Assembly: GCA_035582835.1 (NCBI GenBank)
Contig: JAYKAV010002950.1
Coordinates: forward strand, 578,637-642,636
Source of the DNA: Phoebastria nigripes
Lineage: Eukaryota > Chordata > Aves > Procellariiformes > Diomedeidae
Direction of reading: 5' to 3'
Length of the DNA: 64,000 bases
Both the position numbers and the translations under genes were made by a program. Numbering within the stretch: the first letter of the stretch is position 1; each line of letters begins with the position of its first letter. The notes under the pieces were generated by a model, which saw only the letters and a list, made by a program, of their open reading frames with translations, ran no database searches and had not been told where the DNA came from. This document shows positions 32,881 through 46,263 of the stretch, one piece after another.

Positions 32881-35800
32881 AGGTTCAAAGCTTTAGCGAC
32901 GCGGCACTTCTCTCGGCTGTAGCTACCTGCGATGCCGATTTTGCAAGAGGCTGTTGTAAAGATTTCATTTTTAGAAGTCAACTGAAAAATACGTTGGGAA
33001 GATAGCCGATTCACTGGCTCACAAGATGGAAATTAGACAGGGAAAGACATGCTGCCTGTAGGAGGTTAGCAACTAAACTATTTGGAAGAAAGAGGTAGTT
33101 GGAAAGATGAGCTGATAGGAAAGAAGTCACTGTCAAAAGTCATCACTGGGTATTTACTTACTGTCTTTTACCCTTGCTGTAGCCAGAACCTAGACTTTTA
33201 TTCAACTTTGTTGTACTCATAGCTGCTGTTTGGGGGGGGGAAAATAAAAACAACACTTCAGTGTCAAAATCGGTTTGACAAAATCTTGCAAGATAGAATC
33301 CTGCAAGGCTCCTAGCAGGAACAGCTGAAGCTTAGGCTTCTTTTGATTATTTATTTTGGTGTAAATAGTTTTGAAGACAAGCACATTTCTGCTATTACAA
33401 ATGACGTGTTCCCACAACCTCAGTATCTGAGATCCCAGGCAAGCCTGATGCATATAGCAAAGGCTGCGTAGACACAATACTGGTTTATATGAGAATGAAG
33501 ATCCCACTACAGTTTAATTCTTTGCTTTCAAATGAAAATGGAACGTTTTCTATTTTTTATATGCTTCTACATATGCAGCAACCACTTCTTCATACTTATT
33601 ACTATTTATAAACATAGACAATAACTTAAGGATCACAATACTTTCATAAGTGTAGTTTTAAGGGGTGTTTTTGTAATGGGATCATTTTTCTGATATGTTG
33701 TGGGTATCGGGACATGACTAGCCAGGGTTCATAGGCTGGTTTAGGTAACAGGCAGGAAAATACTTCACTTTCTATGCTCCGACAGTTAAAATAGCTCTAT
33801 TCATATGAACTAAGCATATGTCATGCATAAATTCATGTAGAATAATTTTAAAATACAGTGCAATATAAGTAATATCAAGAAAGCATCTAGTGTCAAACCA
33901 AATATTAGATAAAATACAGTGTTAGGAGGTCTTATTAATTCCTCCCCCCAAGCTATCTTTCAGACCATCATGGAAAGCTCACTCAGGAATGTGCCCTTCA
34001 AGAAATCTCAAACAATGCCACTTTTTATTTATAAACTTCAGTAACTTCTAATATAATCTGGAGTTAAAGCAATTGCACTGTTACAAACACATTTATCAAA
34101 CCCAGAAAAATGCTGCAGGTCTATCTTCTCTAGGACGTATCTTCAACAACCCTCACAGACATACCTGACAAGCATTTCTGCATGAAGGAATGAAGAAACA
34201 CGGATGTCTTTAGGGTACAACCTTCATATTAAATACCTACTTGTAGAACTCAGTAGCTACAGCGATACCTAGAAAAGCCAAGTTGTGCTTTGCTGGCGCA
34301 GTGCTGTATATTGTAACAATTTTCATTCATTTCCCCTTTTAAAATGAATGATCTGAGAGGACAGAATATTTTACACTAGGTAGTACGTCTTGTGCTACAC
34401 GGAGGTTTGCAAAAGGAAAAGCCTAGGAGCCATATTTGGGAATCACCAGTGGCTTGCAGATCTTTATACTAATTTTGAATAATGTCCTAAGAATGTCAGA
34501 AGTACCACTTTTTTCCCTCATCTGATAAGAACTGGCTTAAGTTTGATGGGGGGTAAAACAGACTTGATAATTTCCTAAATTCAAAGGAGTTGCTCCATGC
34601 CAGTGCTGAATTAAAGGCTTTTTTTCCTTACAGAAATACCTTTCAAGATCAAGTAACAGAAAAATGCAGTATGCTGAATAAATAATTTAAAAAATGAAAG
34701 CAATAGTTGTGAATCTGTGAGAAAAGTGTAAATGTAAGCTGGAAAAAAATACCATGGACAGTCATTCAATATTAAAATAGATATATTCATTTTTATTTTG
34801 TCCTTGAAATATAAAATTCACTTAAGATGTTAGATTACTAAAATAATGAAGTTTCAATTTTCTTGCTCAGAAATTCACAATATACGTTATTCGATCTAAG
34901 AGCCTTAATGATGGATATTAACCATTAAAGTAGAACCTAACCGTTGTTCATCTATATACAAAATGTCAGTTTGCACAATTAAGAGCAATTCACAATCTTT
35001 TGAATGTCAGAAAGTTCAATAACGATGAAATAGAAGATCATTTATAATTCTACTAGAGAAATTCACAGACCAGTAATTATTCATAAAAATAGCAACGCCA
35101 AAAATAGTGACATGCAACTGGCTTAAAAGCATAAACTAAAGAACAACTCTTACACGTTTTTGTATTAGCGCATTAGGACATATTGGCAGAGATGTGAAAG
35201 TCTAATTTGCAAACAGGTACACATAGACTAGCATGGTCTTTTAAGTAATGTAACAGTTTAAAAAGTTTACAATAGCTTATAGCAGTACTGAATGCCAGCA
35301 TGAAAATGGAGAACATACAATCTGTAAATTAAAAAAAGAATAATAATTAAAAAATCACATTTTAGCATTCACATTAGTTGATGATGAATTCACTTTTCTT
35401 CTCAGGTGCTATAAAGGGCCATACTGACTTAGTAAACCTATTTTATATGAGAAAAAAGGTGAATTTTTTTTATTTTTTTTTTAAATAGCAGAAGATATTA
35501 TCAATATAGCCATAGGCAGTGACAACTTACAGTCGGAGGCTGGTACTGACCAGCCGAGTCACATCTCAAACTGACCAGTGAGTGCACCATTTCACTAGAG
35601 GGACAGCAGAGAAATTCAAGGGGTGCCCATGCACTCCTCCTGGCTGACCCTACACCTGCCGGGTCAGGGGATGAGACAAGCAGGCGTTGCTGGGCTTGCA
35701 GGGCAGACCCCCCTGCTGAAGTGGAGAGGAGGGACAAGGAAGCACAAGGTCTGACTGCCTCCCACCACTCACCCCTGCAGTACCACTGGCACCTGAACAC

Positions 35801-36599
35801 TTGCAAACAGCACTGCGGTTTCTGCTTAGATGATTTTGCCATCTTAGTGCCCCAGTGACAGACACTAAGAGCTGATCGCTCCTGGGTTCTGCGGCAGAGG
35901 AAGTCATCAAAAACCGTATTGCTCCCTACATCATAAAACATGCTCTCCTCAGCGCAGCACGCTGCGGCCAGCTTGGCTCCAGCTGGGATCTCCAGGGATG
36001 GTGCACGCTAATCCCATTGTGCTGCTACGGCTTATTGACCAGGAATACCAACATCATGGGCCTCTCACTCCCTGCTCCACCGAGACGGAGTCACTCCTGG
36101 TCAGACCAGCTGCTGACTCTCAATAAGTCACCTCCTCAGCTGCTGAGTACACGGACCAGAAGGGCTTAACATTTCCTCTGTCCTGCTCTAGCACTCGTGA
36201 CTTCACAGGGAGGTGAGGCTTACCTCCTCTGTAGCTGGGGTAAACTAAGGTAGTGATGCATTGCTTACCAGCAAAATTAACCCACCAGGAGCATGAGTTA
36301 CCAGGGACACAGTTCCAGGACAAGCTGGGCAGGCCCTGCTTTAAGTTTAATTATTTTGGTCCCTGAGCAAAAAGAGCAACTAACTCTTATCCCAGCAAAA
36401 TGCTGCCCTCTTGCATGGTGCATAGCATGCTCTCCAACCCCAACGCAAGGCCTCCAAGTGCCTTTGTGGAGGTTTCCTGCAACTCCTGGGAAAGATTCTG
36501 ACACTTTTTTTCTTTTTTTAAATAGAAGCATGCCCTATAGATTTAATTTGCTATTTTGGATACAATCTAGCTCATCTTTTAATTTCAAAATCGATACTA
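32881..36599. other. intergenic DNA between BHLHE22 and the CR1 element
   Basis: AT-rich from 33000 to 35500. A GC-richer piece of about 0.8 kb (35500-36330) holds a 146-codon ATG frame on the minus strand (35501-35941). That protein is cysteine/serine-rich and I do not recognise it. No splice partners or repeat family were identified. Confidence 0.45.
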
Positions 36600-36814
36600 T
36601 AAAACCAGGCTCGCTAGAGATAAGCCTGGGGGCAGCATGCCAATGTTTGAGGGAAGGTGTGCTAGCAAGGTCCTTCAGTCTGCCGTCTCAGTGGAGGTAA
36701 GGGATGGAGATCCATGCGGCAGCAAAGACGCAAGGGTTATGGATGTGTTAGAAACCACAGAAGTGCCTGAGAAAGAATGGTCACATAGGAATTAGGGCTT
36801 CTTCCCCCAAAAGC

Positions 36815-38416
36815 GTGGCGGGATCAATAGCCCAACTGAAGTGCATCTATACCAGTGCACGCAGCATNGGCAACAAACAGGAGGAGCTGGAAGCCATTGT
36901 GCAGCAGGAAAACTATGATATAGTTGACATCACGGAAACATGGTGGGATGACTCGCACAACTGGAGCNCTGCAATGCATGGCTATAAACTCTTCAGAAGG
37001 GATAGGCAAGGAAGGAGAGGCGATGGGATAGCCCTGTACGTTAGGGAGTGTTTTGATTGTCTAGAGCTTAATGATGGTGACGATAGGGTTGAGTGTTTAT
37101 GGGTAAGAATCAGGGGGAAGGCCAACAAGGCAGATGTCATGGTGGGAGTCCGTTATAGACCACCCAACCAGGATGAAGAGGCAGACAAGATATTCTGTAA
37201 GCAGCTGGGAGAAGTCTCACAATCGCTAGCCCTTGTTCTCGTGGGGGGCTTCAACTTACCAGATGTCTGCTGGAAATACAACGCGGCAGAGAGGAAACAG
37301 TCTAGGAGGTTCCTGGAGTGTGTGGAAGATAACTTCCTGACACAGCTGGTGAGGGAGCCAACTAGGGCAGGTGCCCCGCTCAACCGGTTGTTCACGACCA
37401 GAGAAGGACTTGTNGGTGATGTGATGGTTGGGGGCCATCTTGTGCATAGCGATCACGAAATGATGGAGTTTTTGATTCTTGGAGAAGTAAGGAGGGGGGT
37501 CAGCAGAACTGCTACCTTGGACTTGCGGAGGGCAGACTTTGGCCTGTTTAGGAGATTGGTTGACAGAGTCCCTTGGGAGGCAGTCCTGAAGGGCAAAGGA
37601 GTCCAGGAAGGCTCGAAATTCTTCAAGAAGGAAATCTTAAAGGCTCAGGAGCTGGCCNTCCCCNTGNGCCNAAAGACGAGCNGGTGGGGAAGAAGACCGG
37701 CCTGGCTGAACAGAGAGCTTNGGCTGGAACTCAGGAAGAAAAGGAGAGTTTATGACCTTTGGAAGAAGGGGCAGGCAACTCAGGAGGACTACACGGATGT
37801 CGTGAGGTTATGCAAGGAGAAAATTAGAAGGGCCAAAGCCCAGCTAGAACTTTATCTGGCTGCTGCTGTAAAAGACAATAAAAAATGTTTCTATAAATAC
37901 ATTAGCAACAAAAGGAGGGCCAAGGAGAATCTCCATCCTTTACTGGATGTGGGGGGAAACATAGTGACAAAGGATGAGGAAAAGGCTGAGGTACTTAATG
38001 CCTTCTTTGCCTCAGTCTTTAATAGTAAGACCAGTTGTTCTCCGGGTACCCAGCCCCCTGAGCTGGAAGACAGGGACGGGGAGCAGAATGAAGCCCCCAT
38101 AATCCAAGGGGAAATGGTTAGCGACCTGCTACACCACTTAGACAAGCACCAGTCTATGGGGCCGGATGGGATCCACCCAAGGGTACTGAGGGAGCTGGCA
38201 GAAGTGCTCACCAAGCCACTTTCAATCCTTTATCAGCAGTCCTGGCTAACTGGGGAGGTCCCAGTTGACTGGAGGTTAGCAAATGGGACGCCCATCTACA
38301 AGAAGGGCTGGAAGGAGGATCCGGGGAACTACAGGCCTGTCAGTCTGACCTTGGTGCCGGTTATGGAGCAGATCATGTTGAGCGCCATCATGTGGCACGT
38401 ACAGGACACTGGGTGA
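36815..38416 (+). pseudogene. CR1 ORF2, endonuclease plus RT N-terminus
   Basis: 533 codons remain open. They cover the apurinic-like endonuclease (NKQEELEAIVQQ, ITETWWDD, LFRRDRQGRRGDGIALYV, VGVRYRPPNQ, VHSDHEMMEF) and the linker to the RT fingers ([35 protein letters not shown]). The usual GDFN catalytic box reads GGFN at 37244-37255, so a conserved aspartate is lost. The frame ends at 38416 because about one base is missing relative to the sister copy in the stretch after HVQD. Several Ns make individual residues uncertain. Confidence 0.9.
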
Positions 38417-39602
38417 TGAGGCCCAGTCAGCATGGGTTTATGAAAGGCAGGTCCTGCCTGACTAACCTGATCTCCTTCTATGACAAGGTGACCTGCTTAG
38501 TGGATGAGGGAAAGGCTGTGGATGTTGTCTGCCTGGACTTCAGTAAAGCCTTTGACACCATTTCCCACAGCATTCTCCTGGAGAAACTGGCTGCTCATGG
38601 CTTGGACGGGTGTACTCTTTGCTCGGTAAAAAACTGGCTGGATGGCTGGGCCCAAAGAGCTGTGGTGAATGGAGTTAACTCCAGTTGGTGGCCGGTCAGA
38701 AGTGGTGTTCCCCAGGGCTCAGTATTGGGGCCAGTTCTGTTTAATATCTTCATCAATGATCTGGACGAGGGGATCGAGTGCACCCTCCGTAAGTTTCCAG
38801 ACAACACCAAGCTGGGCGGGAGTGTTGATCTGCTNGAGGGTAGGAAGGCTCTGCAGAGGGACCTGGACAGGCTGGATCGATGGGCTGAGGCCGATTGTAT
38901 GAGGTTCAGCAAGGCTGAGTGCCAGGTCCTGCACTTGGGTCACAACAACCCCATGCAATGCATACGTACAGGCTTGGGGAAGAGTGGCTGGAAAGCTGCC
39001 CGACGGAAAAGGACCTGGGGGTATTGGTCGATAGCTGGCTGAATATGAGCCAGCAGTGTGCCCAGGTGGCCAAGAAGGCCAATAGCATCCTGGCTTGTAT
39101 CAGAGATAGTGTGGCCAGCAGGAGTAGGGAAGTGATTGTCCCCCTGTACTCNGCACTGGTGAGGCTGCACCTCGAATACTGTGTTGAGTTTTGGGCCCCT
39201 CACTACAAGAAGGACATTGAGGTGCTGGAGTGTGTCCAGAGGAGGGCAACGAAGCTGGTGAAGGGTCTAGAGAACAAGTCTTCTGAGGAGCGGCTGAGGG
39301 AACTGGGGTTGTTTAGTCTGGGGAAAAGGAGGCTGAGGAGAGACCTTATCGCACTCTACAGCTACCTGAAAGGAGGTTGCAGCGAGGTGGGTGTTGGTCT
39401 CTTCTCCCAAGTAACAAGCGATAGGACGAGAGGAAATGGCCTCAAGTTGCGCCAGGGGAGGTTTAGATTGGGCATTAGGAAAAATTTCTTTACTGAAAGA
39501 GTGGTCAAGCATTGGAACAGGCTGCCCAGGGAAGTGGTGGAGTCACCATCCCTGGAGGTATTTAAAAGACGTGTAGATGTGGTGCTTAGGGACATGGTTT
39601 AG
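38392..39602 (+). pseudogene. CR1 ORF2, RT palm and C-terminus, frameshifted
   Basis: The first frame (to about 38960) reads [32 protein letters not shown] residues (here with CLDF) and [20 protein letters not shown]. The catalytic FADD box is changed to FPDN (38794-38805). An insertion of about five bases near 38960 shifts the frame. The second frame continues through [19 protein letters not shown] and [24 protein letters not shown] to a stop at 39600-39602. The loss of active-site residues in both enzymes, together with the frameshifts, shows that the copy cannot move by itself. Confidence 0.9.
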
Positions 39603-39702
39603 TGGTGGACTTGGCAGTGCTAGGTTAACGGTTGGACTCAATGATCTTAAGGGTCTTTTCCAACCTAAATGATTCTATGATGCTATGATTCTATGATTCT
39701 AT

Positions 39703-41959
39703 ACAACTGATCAGCAAATAATCTGAAATCACTAATGATTTGCATGTACTTTTGGCACAGTCCTATTATGTCCTACCAAATTATGCAGCAGCCTGTGATA
39801 TTCTAATTCAAAAACCTAAAACCAGAATACAATTATAAAAAAAAAAAGTCTTCTGTTTAAAACAAATACCTACTGTTATTTTTGCAGTTGCTTCAGGTTT
39901 GTTTCGAAGTTGGATGCCAAAGAAAGATTTATCATAACTGTGGCATGAGACATTTTACAGCTTACATTTAAGCAATAATGGAATACAGTCAACAGTATAA
40001 TGATATCAATGTTTCCTCTCTCAATAAACCAGGCTCTAATGTCCAAACTGGATTGTGAGCTACGGCTGAGTACTGAATGGCTCCTACAGAGTAACTACAG
40101 CAGTGAGTAACTTGAGTACAAGAATCTCTCCATAAAAACAAATTTTATTCTGTGGCACAAAGCAATAATCAGCTTTTGCTGTTGATTAAATGTTGAAGCA
40201 AAGTTAAAGCATTTAATCAACTGCAATGCCCATTTAATGTAAGAGTACTCCAACACTGTAGACATTATTGGTATTACATATGAAGAGAAAATGTTTATCC
40301 AATATATCTCACAAAACCACAATTTTCTCGTCGGAGGATTTGGAATGTGGCTGTGCCAATCTCTGAAAGCCTTTCTACTGATGACGATGCTTATTTAGGG
40401 TATGTGCTTTACATGAATAACTAAACAGGCTTCTACAAAAATAACAATAAATAATTCTAATCCTTACTATGTACATAGCAGTTTCCATCCATAGGCCATC
40501 AAGTGCTTTAGAGATGGGTCAAATTTCTAATTTTAAAAGACTTACACTGGCACATCCCAAAGAGAGATGTTTTTTGGGAACACAAGGCAAGGCCCACAGA
40601 CATGGCTACTCTCCCATCGCAATTATCTTGNCAAATTGAGACTGGACAGCCACAAGAATCCTCATCAGTGTCTGAAAGATGGCTGGGAAGAGAGACAGGG
40701 TCTAAAAATCTCAGATCCCATGCACTAGGAAATTCATTTTTGAAACAAGAGCTGGTCACCCAGTGAAGCAGGTTGGGCAGCCAGTATACAGATAACTTCT
40801 GTGGCTGCCCACGGTTTTCACTTGCTCAAATTTTGGCCCCAGGGAAGAACCTGTTTTGCAATTTGTAGATGGACAAGTCTGTTTCCAAACACAGGTCACA
40901 CTACTCTGCCTATGCATAACTTAGGCACAGTAAAACACTATTAAAAAGTAGTTTTAGATACCACACTTGCCCTTGAAGCCCTCTTCTTTTTTTGCCTTTT
41001 TGAAGAAATGAACAAACACAAGAAATGGTCAAAATAAACACACGGACGTGTTACTAGGAAAACAGTGAGACAAACAGAAGGTAATTTTTGAGATGATAGA
41101 ATCATTTCAAACAGGCTCATATATTTTCTCCCTGAAGAATATACTTTTTTGGCTCAAAAGCCAAAATAGATAATTTAGGCTTGATCCAGAGCCTATTAAA
41201 ATGAACAGAACCTCCCTTCTGACTTTAAATGACTGCAGNAAAAAATCACAGATTTTAATTTCTTTGCATTGCACCAAAAAAAGAGGAAAAGCAAAGCATT
41301 CACCCTCAGCACATACAACTGAAGTCAGAAATGTGTTGCCAGTAAGACATTCTTGCAAATCATCCCCCACCACCCCACACAGCTGCCATCACATCTCCCA
41401 AATAAGGGCTAAGACACTCAAGACCATGAAGGGAACAGAGTAAATAAAAAATTAGAATAATAATCACTAAAAATTCTTTCACCCCCTAGAATTAAGTTCC
41501 CCCTTTCTTGCTATTATGCTTCTATGAGCAGATGCAGAGATGCCTCCAGATGGTGGATGTATGGGACCTCCCAATCTAACAGGGAGGAACCCCTGTGACA
41601 GAGGGCTGCTGAGCCCGTTTCCCATATAAATGGCCTAGATTCAGCTTGATGTCACCCTCCCTGTAAATCCTACTCAACTTACGGCCAAGAGTATGGGGGT
41701 CCGTCTTGTAGGGACGTTGGGCTGTTTACTTGGCCAACCTCTTATCATCTCACCTCACTACTCACAACTCAGGCAGGACAAATTGAGGTTGCATGTCCCC
41801 GCACCTGGTATCTACCTCCAGCCCAAGGGCTTTTCTCCTTTGAAACAAATAGGAAGGAGGTAAAAGCAGAGAGGGAAAAGCAAATGTTTCCAAAAATACA
41901 AAGCGGAGTGATGAAACAGAGCAAACATGGAGATTAGTGGAAGGCATATAGGCAGCCGC
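39703..41959 (-). other. CYP7B1: 3' flank and probable 3' UTR of CYP7B1
   Basis: This lies directly after the CYP7B1 stop on the minus strand. Minus-strand ATTAAA at 41254-41259 and AATAAA at 40144-40149 are candidate polyadenylation signals, giving 3' UTRs of about 0.7 or 1.8 kb. No separate gene was recognised. Confidence 0.4.
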
Positions 41960-42256
41960 TCACTTTCTTAAGGACCTTAGCTTGTAACGAAAGGCAATAT
42001 CAATGTCTGGCAGAAGGATACCAAGGCCCATACGACTGTTATCAAGTCTGACAGCTTTGTTTTCCACTAGTTCTACATCGAAATGAGCCAATAGTAAGAA
42101 AAGAAACATCTTCATCTCATTCATTGCGAGGAACCTCCCTGGACACATGCTGATCCCAGAGCCAAAGGGCATTAGGAAATACTTCAGTTTTCTCCCTGCC
42201 TTATAGAACGTGGTTTTCTTCTTGCCATTCTCTATGTATCGATCGAACTTATACTC
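41960..42256 (-). CDS. CYP7B1: CYP7B1 exon 6 (last coding exon; haem-binding loop)
   Basis: The terminal exon of oxysterol 7-alpha-hydroxylase encodes 98 residues and a TGA at 41960-41962. It opens in phase 0 after a TTTTATTTTCAG acceptor with [18 protein letters not shown], the aromatic PERF-like region of the family. Next comes [14 protein letters not shown], which fits F-x-x-G-x-x-x-C-x-G. The haem-ligating cysteine codon is at 42143-42145. The C-terminus ends [10 protein letters not shown], close to the mammalian FRYKVKS-type ending. CYP7B1 is an ER-membrane P450 that hydroxylates 25- and 27-hydroxycholesterol and some steroids at C7 in the alternative bile acid pathway. It also controls levels of the immune chemoattractant 7-alpha,25-dihydroxycholesterol. 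Confidence 0.97.
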   Translation of the reverse strand, partial: EYKFDRYIENGKKKTTFYKAGRKLKYFLMPFGSGISMCPGRFLAMNEMKMFLFLLLAHFDVELVENKAVRLDNSRMGLGILLPDIDIAFRYKLRSLRK

Positions 42257-45200
42257 CTGAAAATAAAAGAGAAAGAGAGAGCGTGATATCTAACAAGGCA
42301 GTTACATGAGTTGCTTTGTTTGCACAACGGTAACGCTTCTGAAAGCCAGAAAATAAGATAAAGAGGAAGACAAGGAGCTGACAGCTTCTCCTTTTTAGTC
42401 AGTTCCCTCAAGTTTCATTAACTCACATTATCTTCCCTGCAAAGAACACTCCTTAAATNCACTTACTTAGCTTAGCCCTTTTACATCAAGCTCCTTCAAC
42501 TTCCACATCTCATCCACTGAGTGTCTGGCCTATATTGATTGTAATTAGATTTTGACTGCTTTGCAGCAGGGACAATGAACCTTAGTGGAAGGACAATTTT
42601 CTTGTAAAGCATCATACGCGCTCAGTGTGGTACATACATCATGAATAAGGCTAATCTGCCAAATTCTCCAAATGCCTATGAATAAATTAATGCACTGCAC
42701 TGATCTTGCTCTTGCAAGCTAGAGCAAAATCCATCCTTCTTTTGCACCCAGTGGTGCAGATTATTCGAAAACCAGACCTGATGCTTTGCAGTCAATTTTC
42801 CCTTCAGTTGGAGATGGTTGCTGCTTAATTTGCCACATCTGACCTTCAAATGTTTTGCTCCGGAAGCTGTGTGCAAAGCAGGACAACTGCCAGTGATTGA
42901 CCATTATAAAGAGGGTGCTTTCAAGTAAGGCTTGAGGTTGCGCTTGTAACCTACGTTCCATAAATTGAACATCTTTCTGACTATTTCCCAGTAGCAGGAT
43001 CCCTGTTTAGAGATAATTCATGTTTTTGAATGAAGGAGATCTGGCATCCTCACTCAGTCAACGGCAAATTAACCACTTACAAAATCCTCCTGCATGCTTT
43101 GAATAAAAATGACAGACACTTCTTGCTTATGGTCACTCATTAGCATTTGTCCTGCTTTGCATACATCTGCTATAGCAGCAGCCATTTGGAGCTGGCTGGG
43201 AACAAGTCAGTCAGACAGAAACCAACCTCAACTGATTAAAAAAAAACCACACCACAATGAAAAATACACTGATACTGATCTACCCATTAGATTAAAGACT
43301 CTGAAAAGCATGCACTGCAGGTCTTGCTGTCGAGAAAAAACAGTGGCAGGGGAGGTGGTCTATGAGAAAGGGAATAAGTACAAGGTGCACTGGAGGGGAT
43401 GTAACTTTGGGTGCTGAAGAACAGGAGCTTGTTTCTCTAAATAGCAGACGCTTGGATTTTCCACAAAGATAAAGGTGATTATATGTCTGTTTCCACTGAC
43501 AAGTAATTATTTTCAGTCTCTTTGAACACCCCAGCCAAAAGGAAGCATGCCATTTTTTTTTCCCGGTAAGTTATTGCTTCATATGAAGAAGCACAGTAAC
43601 AAATGAAAGCCCAGAATACCACTTCTTCCTTAAAAAAGATTCACTTCCTGAAATGTAAATCCTGCTGGTCTAAAAAAGCACTGCTAAATATGAACTGCNA
43701 TAGCTTAAAAAACCAACCCAACCCAACCCAGAGCTCTTCACTTTGTTGGAACATTTCCACAAGGTGCACTCCTGGCGTCTGGAGCAATTAAGAACTGTGG
43801 TATTGAACACATAGACATACTGGGTCAAACCTTATGCTTTCTTTGTCATCTTAAGAGCCATCTGAGAGTTGTAATTGCTTTTAACAGAACATAAATTGGT
43901 GTCTAAGGAATTGGGAAAGCAGAAAACAAGTGTGAGACAGGAATGGAGCCAATGACAGTGACATCAAACTCAGGCTTGTGCTGCTGAAGCCCCTCGGGTT
44001 GGATAGTGTTTCCTTAAAAGCCAGTTCGCTGGCTAAATAAAGACTAATTTTTGACAATAAAGGAACTTTCAGCCATGCACAAGGCCTCCTTGGAAAAGAC
44101 AGGGTGGTTGATGGCAAGGAAAAGGCGAAGACACTGAGCAAGAACAGGCGATGAAGTTCTGTGTGGACGGCCTGCTAAGAATATTATGAAAATTGAGCAA
44201 TCTCTTGTGACTGATGTAAGACTCTCTCTGTTACATCTCGTATTTAGCTTTGTTTGGGAAGCCACCATGTAGGGTTTCCTGCAGGGTTTCCTGATGTTTC
44301 ACTCTATGGGATTTGCAGAGTTCATTTACTGAGCTCTATAACTAGCCGAGTTAGGATTTAGGGGTTCACTTATCCACTTTATGGAAAACTGACTCATTTA
44401 TTTAGGCTTTGATGAGTGGAGAAAGAGGTCAACAATATATGCTTATACTTATACAATATGGTGCCAAACCAGAAGATAGCTTGAACTTAAATTTATGTAT
44501 CCAGGAGAAAAGCATTGCTACAAAATTATCTCGTCAAGCTGCCTGTTTTCCCAGGAAAGTTTTCCCTAAATACATGACAAGCTCAAGACTGCACCTTTCA
44601 AAAAATTCATTCTCCATCTCTATCTGATCCTCAGTAGTTATTGTTGAAAGCACACTGCATATTTTAAGAACCAAACAGAACAGTGATTTCCCCACTTTTC
44701 GAGAGGGCCCATGTGCTGAAATCAATGTACTGCAATGTGTGGATTGCTCATTCACTATCAAAAAGATAAAATATATGAACTAAAGCTGTACTGTGAAAGC
44801 TGAGCAGAGCTGATACTAAGCAGATATATTCAAGCAATGGAAATATGGTAATATATTCCGCCAATTATTGGATAAGGGAGGGGATCAGTTTCCACACTGA
44901 CGCTTTTGGTCTAGGACCTAAACAAACAGATGGACTTTTGACAAATCAATAATGTTCTCCAAAATAAAGTGTTAAGAATAAAATGAGAAAAAGCTTATTT
45001 GTTAGTTGTGACTTTTTAAGGATAGAAATATTAATCAACTATTTGCCAATATATGAATTATTTTTAAAAACCCTAATTTTCTCAGTGGGCTTTGTCTTCA
45101 TTTTTGGGTGGGGACAGCCAGCAGAGCCCTCCTGGACGTCATTTCCATTTTCATGGCTCCAGTGTTCATCCCAGTGACTATACCTTACTGCAGCTAACTC

Positions 45201-46263
45201 TGACACGCTCCACACCTCCTCTCACTGAGGCTGGTGGAGTTCCTGCACAGCGAGATGCTGTCCCGCACCAACAAGGCACTTGAATCTCATCTTTCCTCTG
45301 CAACCTCATATCCTTAAATTCCTGAAAGGGAGAGCCTCAGGAAGCAATGCCTCTAACATGGGTTTTCTATAAATATGTAAAAAAATACAGTTCCCTTCTT
45401 CTTTGGCTCAAACGCCAAGGATGAAAATCAGCATGGCTGGGAGACAGCCATTTGCTCAGGAAAATGGGGATAAGGAGTGGATCAGGTACGAGCTCTTGCC
45501 TCCCAGGCAGAGGAGGCATTTAACAGCCTCCGCGTGCACCCTTGCTCTTGCTCTGTGGCACCCTGGGCTGGGGACAGCAATCCGGGGGAGCAACCCAGCC
45601 GAGACAAGGACTATTCAATTTGCATGCAGGTGGTGAACTTCTGAAGCCGTATTAAGGCTGAGGCAGGGTGGATTAATTTCGAGTCTTTGATATTCATTAA
45701 CTTGAGCGTCAGAGAAAAATACAAGGAGATGACACAATTACCCTCCGAGCTTCGCTGCAGAGCAACAGCTTTACAGTCTCAAGTTCACAACACTCTACTA
45801 ATTGATCAAGAAGGGGTGAATCCCTACGAAGGGAGGTGAAAAAGCATAAGGCTCAAGTAAGACACTGCTATTATAGGGCTTCAGAGAGTCAATGATGCTT
45901 TGGGGGCATTTAGCTAAATGGCCCACATTATTTGCTATTTAAACCACCTTCTATTATTCAGCCCTCCTTGGGTATCAAATGATCCACTGCCAAACAAAAC
46001 CCACATTTAGCCTAAAGTTTATGGTAGTCAATGTGCAATTGTCAATTCCTTTGAAAGCAGTCGCAGTCAGTCTCATCACCATATTTCTCTCTTCAGGCCA
46101 TGAATCCTTTGACCTATAGGGCCCTAGAAAATACATCTGAAAGTAGGAAGATTTGTTCCACAAGAAGGAACAGCAGTAAAAAAAAAAAAACCCACAGATC
46201 ACAAAAGGCTTGGCTGCTGCAATGTGCCTGGAGTAGGAAGAGTAGCACCAGCTGAATGTTTAC
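42257..46263 (-). other. CYP7B1: CYP7B1 intron 5
   Basis: Bounded by GTAAAC (donor) and TTTCAG (acceptor) on the minus strand. It contains short AT-rich open frames only, an AACCC-type micro-repeat near 43711-43729 and no recognised transposon. Confidence 0.9.

Larger units (their letters stand above)
36600..39702 (+). mobile_element. CR1 LINE, nearly complete ORF2, inactive
   Basis: Sequence resembling the CR1 region upstream of ORF2 starts at about 36600. The endonuclease and RT regions follow, and the element ends in ATTCTATGATTCTAT repeats at about 39680-39702. It is the longest copy in the window. It lies between the 3' ends of BHLHE22 and CYP7B1 and is in the opposite orientation to CYP7B1. 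It is closely related to the 12.4 kb insert, so it is a relatively young avian-type subfamily. The 5' end is approximate, and ORF1 is missing or truncated. Confidence 0.92.
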
